Source of the DNA: Nocardia sp. NBC_00416
Lineage (GTDB): Bacteria; Actinomycetota; Actinomycetes; Mycobacteriales; Mycobacteriaceae
NCBI RefSeq assembly: GCF_036032445.1
Contig: NZ_CP107932.1
Location: forward strand, 4,838,501-4,902,500
Direction: 5' to 3'
Length of the DNA: 64,000 nt
Shown: positions 57,837-64,000 of the stretch, in pieces
Layout of the letters: each line of letters begins with the position of its first letter
How positions within the stretch are numbered: position 1 is the stretch's first letter
The notes under the pieces: generated by a model
Told to the model about the DNA's origin: nothing
The model's database searches: none
What the model saw: only the letters and a program-made list of their open reading frames with translations
Translations under genes and position numbers: made by a program

Positions 57837-58795
57837 TTCTGCTCTCCGGTGGTGAGGGTCAGGAACGCGGATTCGAGGTTGCGCGAGGTGATCTCCAGCT
57901 CCGCCGCAGCGGTCTCGGTGAGCAGATAGCGGGCGAGGGCATCGGAATCGGTGGTGTGCACGACGACTCGATCCCCGGACAACTCGACATCGTCGACACC
58001 CGGAAGGTCCAGCAACCGCGCGGGCTCGGCGCCGGGCAGTCGCGCGCTGACGCTGCGACCGGCGGCCAGGTTCTTGATCTCGGCGGCGGTGCCGTCGGCG
58101 ACCACCCGCCCCGCGCGCACCAGCACGATGCGATCGGCATAGGCGTCGGCCTCGTCCAGGTAATGGGTGGCGAAGACAACCGTGCGCCCGCGCCGGGAAT
58201 CCTCGCGCATCGCGTTCCAGAACTCCCGGCGTCCTTCGACGTCCATCCCGGTGGTCGGCTCGTCCAGCACGATCAGATCGGGGTCCGGCAGCAACGCCAG
58301 TGCGAACCGCAGCCGTTGCTGCTGCCCACCGGAGCATTTGCCCACCCGGCGCGCGCCGATGTCGAGGAGCCCGGCACGGGTGAGCACTTCGTCGACCGGG
58401 CGCGGCCGCGCGTGCAGCGACGAGACCAGCTGCACTGTCTCGGTCACGGTCAGATCGGGCAGCAGACCGCCCGACTGCAGTACCGCCGAGATACGGCCCG
58501 CGGCCACCGCCCGGGCCGGCTCGTCGCCGAATATCCGGACGGTGCCGGAATCCGGTGTCGCGAGTCCGAGCAGCATATCGATGCTCGTTGTCTTCCCCGC
58601 GCCGTTCGGGCCGAGGAAGGCCACGATCTCCCCCGGCCGGATCACCAGGTCCAGTCCGTCGACGGCCCGGACTTCACCGGCGCCCGGAACGCGGAAACTC
58701 TTGTGCAGACCACGCAATTCGATCGCGGCCGGGCCACCCCCGCCGGACCCTCCCGCCGCGGGTGGCGCGGCCCCGTTTGTCACTGTCGATGTCAT
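57833..58795 (-). CDS. ABC exporter ATP-binding protein
   Basis: 320 residues. Walker A GPNGAGKTTSIDML (about 63), Q-loop LQSGGLLPDLTV, signature CSGGQQQRLRFAL, Walker B LIVLDEPTTGMD, switch His in FATHYLDEA. A Gly/Ala-rich N-terminal extension of 25 residues and a regulatory C-terminal domain (about 225-320) flank the core. It energises the permease that follows with a 4-base overlap. Confidence 0.94.
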   Translation of the reverse strand: MTSTVTNGAAPPAAGGSGGGGPAAIELRGLHKSFRVPGAGEVRAVDGLDLVIRPGEIVAFLGPNGAGKTTSIDMLLGLATPDSGTVRIFGDEPARAVAAGRISAVLQSGGLLPDLTVTETVQLVSSLHARPRPVDEVLTRAGLLDIGARRVGKCSGGQQQRLRFALALLPDPDLIVLDEPTTGMDVEGRREFWNAMREDSRRGRTVVFATHYLDEADAYADRIVLVRAGRVVADGTAAEIKNLAAGRSVSARLPGAEPARLLDLPGVDDVELSGDRVVVHTTDSDALARYLLTETAAAELEITSRNLESAFLTLTTGEQK

Positions 58796-58837
58796 GACTC
58801 CACACTCGCCCGCGGGCGACGCGGATACCTCGCACGA

Positions 58838-58868
58838 GTGTCATCAACCGCCCATGACACTTGTCATG
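58838..58868. promoter_or_regulatory. overlapping palindromes upstream of the ABC exporter
   Basis: CATGACACTTGTCATG (58853-58868) has 7-base arms around CT. Its left half also pairs with GTGTCAT at 58838-58844 (ATGACAC 58854-58860, 9-base spacer). The cluster is 43-73 bases upstream of the ABC ATPase start (58795). NarL-type regulators bind such repeated short inverted sites, so the neighbouring response regulator is a candidate. Confidence 0.6.
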
Positions 58869-58953
58869 GGCACTCCCGTGGTGGGGACCAGCGGAACCCG
58901 AGGGCCGAACGTCGCGGAGCCCGAGGGCCACGGCTGCCGCGGAACGACAGCGA

Positions 58954-59652
58954 TCAGTCGGCCTCGAGCAGCGCGGCTTTCAGGTTCCGCGCGGCGGTCT
59001 CCGGGTCACCGGCCGCGGTGATCGCGCGCACCACGACCACCCGGCTCGCGCCCGCGGCCAGCACCTCGGGCAGCGTCGCGCCGTCGATACCGCCGATCGC
59101 GAACCACGGCCGGGCCGGCGCCGCGGCCGCGGTCTCCCGCACCAACTCCAGCCCGGCGGGTGTACGCCCCGGCTTGGTGGGGGTCGCCCACACCGGGCCG
59201 GTGCAGAAGTAGTCGAGATTCTCGTCGGCCGCCGCCAGCCGGACCTGGTCGAGGTCGTGCGTGGACCGTCCGATCACCACATCCGGTCCGAGAATCCGGC
59301 GGGCGTACCAGGGCGGCAGATCCCGCTGGCCCAGGTGCAGCACATCGGCGCCGGCCGCGAGGGCGATATCCGCGCGATCGTTCACCGCCAGCAGCGCCCC
59401 GTGTCGGCGGGCGGCCGCCTTGAGCTCGGCGAGCGCCGCGAGTTCGTCCTTTGCCTCGAGCGCGCCGTACTGCTGCTCGCCGGGCGACCCTTTGTCGCGG
59501 AGCTGGACGATATCGACACCGCCGGCCAGCGCCGCGTCCGCGAACGCGGCCAGATCCCCCTTCTCACGGCGGGCGTCGGTGCACAGATACAGCCGGGCGG
59601 TCGTGAGACGGTCACGTGGCGGCAGGGGCCGGCGAGCGGAGGACGGTTGCAC
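58954..59652 (-). CDS. thiE: thiamine-phosphate synthase
   Basis: 232 residues. It joins HMP-PP to thiazole phosphate. A TIM barrel with LYLCTDARREK, GGVDIVQLRDKGSPG (pyrophosphate Arg/Lys), LLAVNDRADIALAAGADVLHLGQRDLPP, VIGRSTHDLDQV, YFCTGPVWATPTKPGR and WFAIGGIDGATLPEVLAAGASRVVVV. GTG 59652 is preferred, with a GTG at 59661 in frame. It is divergent from thiO, as Rv0414c is from Rv0415. No TPP aptamer is seen in the 205-base gap. Confidence 0.95.
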   Translation of the reverse strand: MQPSSARRPLPPRDRLTTARLYLCTDARREKGDLAAFADAALAGGVDIVQLRDKGSPGEQQYGALEAKDELAALAELKAAARRHGALLAVNDRADIALAAGADVLHLGQRDLPPWYARRILGPDVVIGRSTHDLDQVRLAAADENLDYFCTGPVWATPTKPGRTPAGLELVRETAAAAPARPWFAIGGIDGATLPEVLAAGASRVVVVRAITAAGDPETAARNLKAALLEAD

Positions 59653-59857
59653 AACTGCCACGGTAACCGCGCTAACGTGGAGGCGTTGCAGGAGGTAGAA
59701 CGTAGTGCGAACATCCGCGCGCACGGCGCGGCCGGCCGCCCGGACGCCGTATCACCGTGGCGCGGCCGCACCACCGTCGAGGCGTTGCCGCGCAGGGTCG
59801 TCCGGCCCGGATCCGCGCGATCCGACGCGACGGCAGAGTTCCGAGGAGGTGGCGTAG

Positions 59858-60961
59858 GTGACGACACGGGAACCCGCCGCCGGTTCGACACTCGCCGTCG
59901 TCGGCGGCGGCGTGATCGGTCTCTCGGTGGCCTGGCGGGCCGCCGCCGCGGGTTGGACGGTGACACTGTTCGATCCGGCCGTGGGGTCGGGCGCCTCCTG
60001 GGTAGCGGGTGGAATGCTGGCGCCGCTCTCGGAGGGCTGGCCGGGTGAGGACGAGGTGCTCGCGTTCGGCGCCGCCGCGCTGGCGCGCTGGCGCGAGTTC
60101 GCCGCCCGCCTCGAAACCGTCACCGGAGTGGATGTCTTCGTCGCCGCCGAAACGCTGACCGTCGCCCTGGACACCGCCGACGCCGCCGATCTGCGGACGG
60201 TCGCCGACTGGGTCGGTGGGCGCGGTCACGAATTGCGGGTCCTGGACCGCGCCGGTGTCCGGGAGCTGGAACCCGCGCTGGCCCGAACGGTCCGGGCCGG
60301 GCTGCTCGCCCCCACCGAGCCGGCCGTCGATAACCGCCGGTTGGTGACCGCGCTGCGCAAGGCCGCCGCCGAGGCCGGGGTGACCACACGTCCGGCGCGG
60401 GTCCGGGAACTCGCCGATCTGGACCAGCGGCAGGTCGTGCTGGCCGCGGGAGCCGCCTCGGCCGAGCTGTGGCCGGGCCTGGCGGTCCGGCCGGTGAAGG
60501 GCGAGATCCTGCGACTGCGCCGGCGGCCGGGGACCCAACCCCCGCCCTCCCGAGTCGTCCGCGCCCGAGTCCACGGCAGGCCGGTGTACTTCGTGCCCCG
60601 CGCCGACGGTGTGGTGGTCGGCGCGACCCAGTACGAGGCGGGATTCGATACCGCCGTGACCGTCGCCGGAGTCCGCGACCTCATCGCCGACGCCGAATCC
60701 GTGCTGCCCGGGATCGGCGAATACGAACTGTCCGAGGCCGGCGCCGGCTCGCGGCCCGGGACTCCGGACAATCTGCCGCTCATCGGCCGGCTGTCCGACC
60801 GCGTGATCGCGGCCACCGGACACGGCCGCAATGGCATGCTGACCAGTGCGCTCACCGCCGACGCGGTGCTCGCCGAACTCCGCGGGAAACCGCTGGCCGA
60901 GGCCGCGGCGGCCGATCCGCTGCGGTTCGCGGCGTCCACACCCTCAGGAGGAAGTCGATGA
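59858..60961 (+). CDS. thiO: glycine oxidase for thiazole synthesis
   Basis: 367 residues, GTG start with GAGGAGG upstream. It is an FAD-dependent oxidase that supplies dehydroglycine to ThiG. FAD-binding LAVVGGGVIGLSVAWRAAAAG lies at the N-terminus. GASWVAGGMLAPLSEGWPGEDEVL, PVKGEILRLRRRPG, VYFVPRADGVVVGATQYEAGFDT and a C-terminal ATGHGRNGMLTSALTADAV are all typical. The stop overlaps the thiS ATG. Confidence 0.95.
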   Translation: MTTREPAAGSTLAVVGGGVIGLSVAWRAAAAGWTVTLFDPAVGSGASWVAGGMLAPLSEGWPGEDEVLAFGAAALARWREFAARLETVTGVDVFVAAETLTVALDTADAADLRTVADWVGGRGHELRVLDRAGVRELEPALARTVRAGLLAPTEPAVDNRRLVTALRKAAAEAGVTTRPARVRELADLDQRQVVLAAGAASAELWPGLAVRPVKGEILRLRRRPGTQPPPSRVVRARVHGRPVYFVPRADGVVVGATQYEAGFDTAVTVAGVRDLIADAESVLPGIGEYELSEAGAGSRPGTPDNLPLIGRLSDRVIAATGHGRNGMLTSALTADAVLAELRGKPLAEAAAADPLRFAASTPSGGSR

Positions 60962-61206
60962 CAGTGTCATCAGCAGAAGGGTCATCAGCACCCGGCTCGG
61001 CGGTGCCGATCGGGGTAACCGTGAACGGCGCCGAGCACGAGTTCGCCGCTCCGCTCACCGTGCGCGAACTGCTGGAACGGCTGGAACTGCCGTGCAAAGG
61101 TGTGGCGCTGGCGGTCGACGGCGCGGTCTTCCCGCGATCGCGCTGGGACGAGCCGGTGGGACGCGGCTGGGAGATCGATGTGCTGACGGCGGTCCAGGGT
61201 GGCTGA
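60958..61206 (+). CDS. thiS: thiamine sulfur-carrier protein
   Basis: 82 residues with a ubiquitin-like fold: VTVNGAEHEFAAPLTVRELLERLEL, GVALAVDGAVFPRSRWDE, EIDVLTAVQGG. The C-terminal Gly-Gly, which is thiocarboxylated, is intact. An N-terminal Ser/Ala-rich extension of about 17 residues is longer than usual. The stop overlaps the thiG start by 8 bases. Confidence 0.95.
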   Translation: MTVSSAEGSSAPGSAVPIGVTVNGAEHEFAAPLTVRELLERLELPCKGVALAVDGAVFPRSRWDEPVGRGWEIDVLTAVQGG

Positions 61207-61957
61207 CGACGCGCTGCGGATCGCCGACCGCACATTCGGCTCCCGGCTGATCATGGGTACCGGCGGGGCGGAGAATCTGACCGTCCTCGAGGAAGCCCTG
61301 CTCGCCTCCGGCACGGAACTGACCACGGTCGCCATGCGCCGGGTCGACGCGGCCGGCGGGACCGGTGTCCTCGACCTGCTGAAACGACTCGATATCGCGC
61401 CGCTGCCCAATACCGCGGGCTGCCGCACCGCCGCCGAGGCCGTTCTCACCGCCCAGTTGGCCGCCGAGGCGCTGGACACCACCTGGGTGAAACTCGAGGT
61501 GATCGCCGACGAGCGCACCCTGTTGCCGGACCCCATCGAACTCCTCGACGCGGCCGAACAGCTGGTCGACGCGGGATTCACGGTCCTGCCCTATACGAAC
61601 GACGATCCCGCCCTCGCGCGGCGGCTCGAGGACGCGGGTTGCGCGGCGGTGATGCCGCTGGGCGCCCCGATCGGCACCGGGCTGGGCATCGGCAACCCGC
61701 ACAATATCGAGATGATCGTGGGCCGCGCCGGGGTGCCGGTGATCCTCGACGCCGGGATCGGCACCGCCAGCGACGCCGCGCTCGCGATGGAGCTGGGCTG
61801 CTCGGCGGTGTTGCTCGCCACCGCGGTCACCCGGGCCCGGCATCCGGCCCTGATGGCGGCCGCTATGGCCGACGCGGTGCGGGCCGGTCACCGGGCCCGG
61901 GCGGCGGGGCGGATCCCGAAGCGGTTCTGGGCGCAGGCGTCGTCCCCCGAGCGGTAG
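61199..61957 (+). CDS. thiG: thiazole synthase
   Basis: 252 residues. A TIM barrel that condenses DXP, dehydroglycine and ThiS-thiocarboxylate into thiazole phosphate. FGSRLIMGTGG at the start, the Schiff-base Lys in TWVKLEVIAD (about 98), VMPLGAPIGTGLGIGNPHNI and LDAGIGTASDAALAMELGCSAVLLATAV are all present. GTG 61199 lies inside the end of thiS, so translation is coupled. Confidence 0.96.
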   Translation: MADDALRIADRTFGSRLIMGTGGAENLTVLEEALLASGTELTTVAMRRVDAAGGTGVLDLLKRLDIAPLPNTAGCRTAAEAVLTAQLAAEALDTTWVKLEVIADERTLLPDPIELLDAAEQLVDAGFTVLPYTNDDPALARRLEDAGCAAVMPLGAPIGTGLGIGNPHNIEMIVGRAGVPVILDAGIGTASDAALAMELGCSAVLLATAVTRARHPALMAAAMADAVRAGHRARAAGRIPKRFWAQASSPER

Positions 61958-62080
61958 ATCCCTGAACCCGCGGGGTCCGCGAGCGGGTGGGTCGTCCGGG
62001 TCGTGTCATCCTCCAGGATGAGTACGGATCGCGACTATCGGGCGACGCGAGTACGCCGTGGATAGGGCATGCTGGTCTGC

Positions 62081-63082
62081 ATGATCGAAGTCCGGGGCTT
62101 GACCAAGCATTACGGGCAGACCGTCGCGGTCCAGGACCTGACCTTCACTGTGCAACCCGGTCAGGTCACCGGATTTCTCGGACCCAACGGCGCCGGTAAG
62201 TCCACCACTATGCGCATGATCCTCGGCCTGGATCGGCCCACCGCGGGCACCGCGCTGATCAACGGCAGACCGTACCGGCAGTTACGCCACCCGTTGCGCG
62301 AGGTCGGCGCCCTGCTCGACGCGAAATGGGTGCATCCCAACCGCTCGGCGCGGGCCCATCTGGAGTGGATGGCCGCGTCCAACGCGCTGCCCAAGTCCCG
62401 GGTCGAAGAGGTGCTGCGGCTGGTGGGCCTCTCGGAGGTGGCCGGTAAATCGGCCGGCGGCTTCTCGCTCGGCATGTCCCAGCGGCTGGGCCTGGCGGGC
62501 GCGCTGCTGGGCGACCCCAAGGTCCTGCTGTTCGACGAACCGGTCAACGGCCTCGACCCGGAGGGCATTCTCTGGATCCGCCGGTTCATGCAGCGGCTGG
62601 CGGCCGAGGGCCGCACCGTGCTGGTGTCGAGCCATCTGCTCTCGGAGATGTCGCAGACCGCCGACCACCTCGTGGTGATCGGCCGCGGCCGGCTCATCTC
62701 CGATTCCACGACCTCGGAATTCATCGAACGGGCGTCGGAGTCGTCGGTGCGGGTGCGCAGTCCGCAGCTCGACGAGCTGCGCAGCCTGCTCACCTCGCAC
62801 AATATGACCGTGAAACAGAATGAGGGCAGTGCCGACGGCGCCGCCCTGGTGGTCAACGGGGTGACCAGTGACGCGGTCGGCGCCCTGGCCGGTGAGCACA
62901 ACATCACCCTCTACGAGCTGGCCCCGCAACGCGGCTCCCTCGAGGAGGCCTTCATGCGGATGACCGGTGGGGATGTCCAATATCACGGCGAGGTCGGCGC
63001 GCCGGGCGATGTCGCGGCCGTCACACCGCAGGCCGCGCCCCCGCAGCCGGTCGCGGCGAAGGTTCTCGGAGGTGCGAAGTAA
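62081..63082 (+). CDS. ABC transporter ATP-binding protein
   Basis: 333 residues. Walker A GPNGAGKSTTMRM (about 34), signature FSLGMSQRLGLAGALL, Walker B VLLFDEPVNGLD, switch VSSHLLSEM. A C-terminal regulatory region ends in an Ala/Pro-rich tail. ATG 62081 lacks a Shine-Dalgarno; CATGCT seven bases upstream could be a -10 box for a leaderless message. ATG 62069 is in frame. This branch (BcrA/YhaQ-like) serves small drug or antibiotic exporters. It ends on the permease start. Confidence 0.93.
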   Translation: MIEVRGLTKHYGQTVAVQDLTFTVQPGQVTGFLGPNGAGKSTTMRMILGLDRPTAGTALINGRPYRQLRHPLREVGALLDAKWVHPNRSARAHLEWMAASNALPKSRVEEVLRLVGLSEVAGKSAGGFSLGMSQRLGLAGALLGDPKVLLFDEPVNGLDPEGILWIRRFMQRLAAEGRTVLVSSHLLSEMSQTADHLVVIGRGRLISDSTTSEFIERASESSVRVRSPQLDELRSLLTSHNMTVKQNEGSADGAALVVNGVTSDAVGALAGEHNITLYELAPQRGSLEEAFMRMTGGDVQYHGEVGAPGDVAAVTPQAAPPQPVAAKVLGGAK

Positions 63083-63849
63083 TGGGTGTGATCGCCGCGG
63101 AACGGATCAAACTGACCTCGACCCGCTCGCCGTGGTGGTGCTCGGCGATCGTGGTGGCCCTCGCGCTGGGATTCGCCGCCCTGTTCGGGTTCATCGGCCG
63201 GATCGCCGCCGACGACCCGCAGGCCTCCGGGGCTCCCGCGCTGACCGTCGACACGGCCTTCCTCGGGATCAGCGGGTTCGGGGTCATGGTGCTGGCCATC
63301 ATGGCTACCCTGACCGTGACCAGCGAATACCGATTCGGCATCATCCGCACGACCTTCCAGGCCGTACCCAACCGGCTGCTCGTGATCGGTACGAAAGCGG
63401 GTCTGGTCGGGGTCTACGCGGCCGTGCTGACCACGATCTTGGCCTTCGCCGCGTACGCGATGGCCAAGGCGGTGGCCGGGGACGCGGGATCCACCTTGAT
63501 GCTCGAGGGCAATTGGCGGGCCCTGTACGCGGTCCCGATCCTGGCTTTCCTCAACGTGGTCCTGGCCATCGGCATCGGGGTGCTGGTCCGGCAATCGGCG
63601 GCGGCGATCTCGTTGATCGTGCTATGGCAGCTGATCATCGAACCGCTGGTCGGCGCACTCGGTAAGGTGGGTCGTGAGATCAGCGCGTTCCTGCCGTTCC
63701 AGAATGCGAGCCGCTTCGCGCTGATGGACGAGTCGATGGCGGCCGGGAACTGGCATTGGGGCGTGTGGGGCAGCCTCATCTACTTCATCGCTTTCGTTGC
63801 ACTCGTCACCGGCGCGGCGCTGCTGGTCGTGAACCAGCGCGACGCCTGA
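63082..63849 (+). CDS. ABC-2 type transporter permease
   Basis: 255 residues with six membrane helices (WWCSAIVVALALGFAALFGF, FGVMVLAIMATLTVTSEYRFGIIRTTF, GVYAAVLTTILAFAAYAMAKAV, VLAIGIGVLVRQSAAAISLIVLWQL and others). SEYRFGIIRTTFQAVPNR is the typical cytosolic coupling segment. It starts at the last base of the ATPase stop codon. Substrate unknown. Confidence 0.9.
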   Translation: MGVIAAERIKLTSTRSPWWCSAIVVALALGFAALFGFIGRIAADDPQASGAPALTVDTAFLGISGFGVMVLAIMATLTVTSEYRFGIIRTTFQAVPNRLLVIGTKAGLVGVYAAVLTTILAFAAYAMAKAVAGDAGSTLMLEGNWRALYAVPILAFLNVVLAIGIGVLVRQSAAAISLIVLWQLIIEPLVGALGKVGREISAFLPFQNASRFALMDESMAAGNWHWGVWGSLIYFIAFVALVTGAALLVVNQRDA

Positions 63850-63969
63850 CCTCGAACCACCCGAGCTGCTTCCCTCGCCGCTCGGGTAGCGGGTAGCGCG
63901 ACCTTGTCGGGAGGATCGCGCAACCCCGCACTTCGGCAGCCACTGCCCGGCGGCCGGGGTGCACTTACC

Positions 63970-64000
63970 ACCGGCCCGGCGCACCCCGCGCCGGGCCGGT
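63970..64000 (+). terminator. stem-loop at the window end
   Basis: A perfect 13-bp stem, ACCGGCCCGGCGC (63970-63982) with GCGCCGGGCCGGT (63988-64000), has loop ACCCC. It lies 120 bases after the permease stop. The distance suggests it may instead serve a convergent gene beyond the window. Confidence 0.55.

Noticed and set aside
59653..59857. A second TPP riboswitch between thiE and thiO
   Set aside because: No CTGAGA, CCTGA or GGNNAATGCC core could be found on either strand.
1..64000. tRNA or rRNA genes
   Set aside because: No cloverleaf with a GTTCRANYC-type T arm or rRNA-like conserved segment was noticed. A tRNAscan run would settle it.

Overview
The window is high-GC actinobacterial DNA, most likely Nocardia or a close mycolate-producing relative. 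The basis is its GC-rich codon use, many GTG/TTG starts, several apparently leaderless genes, and gene order recalled from Mycobacterium tuberculosis. A TPP-riboswitch-controlled thiC, thiD, a split thiE / thiO-thiS-thiG locus, xthA, a GNAT gene, def, a DUF3263 gene, a LytR_C gene, sodC, a YbdK-type ligase and a CDC48-like ATPase follow the Rv0414c-Rv0435c neighbourhood. The catabolic operon at 45.0-54.3 kb matches Rv0971c-Rv0976c gene for gene. These family and synteny statements come from recognition of the translated proteins, not from a database search.

Layout. 0-4 kb: a partial SRPBCC gene, a small ORF, a lipoprotein and a two-domain AAA ATPase. 4-10 kb: an Mrp cation/proton antiporter operon (fused mnhAB, then C, D, E, F, G) with 4-base stop/start overlaps. 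10-18 kb: PAP2 enzyme, YbdK-type ligase, sodC, LytR_C protein, DUF3263 protein, def, GNAT, xthA. 18-28 kb: Uma2-family protein, riboswitch-thiC, MFS exporter, NAD(P)-binding protein, XRE regulator with a divergent SnoaL gene, ketoacyl-ACP synthase with a divergent TetR, thiD. 28.6-32.1 kb: a two-gene glycosyltransferase operon (GT2-GtrA plus a PMT/ArnT-type transferase with a Gly/Met-rich tract). 32-45 kb: an accessory patchwork of small enzymes, regulators, secreted proteins and at least three gene remnants. 45-54.3 kb: a minus-strand acyl-CoA carboxylation/oxidation operon (AtuA-like, acyl-CoA dehydrogenase, carboxyltransferase, biotin carboxylase/BCCP, acyl-CoA dehydrogenase, enoyl-CoA hydratase, TetR). 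55-58.8 kb: two-component system and ABC exporter. 59-62 kb: thiE, then thiO-thiS-thiG. 62-63.9 kb: a second ABC exporter.

The most unusual feature is a dispersed intergenic repeat of about 114 bp with a nested-palindrome design: a terminal 19-bp hairpin, outer arms GGTCGGGGCCC/GGGCCCCGACC, and inner arms CCCCGGTTCT/AGAACCGGGG. Five good copies lie at 14.1, 17.3, 18.9 and 28.3-28.6 kb. Degenerate copies and a 104-bp tandem duplication accompany them. A sequence-diverged element of the same architecture lies at 1.3 kb. In four cases the hairpin end, followed by an AATAAACACAG-like flank, points at a nearby start codon. No transposase is present. Several perfect palindromes next to regulator genes look like operators. 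No tRNA, rRNA, CRISPR array or intact insertion sequence was seen.
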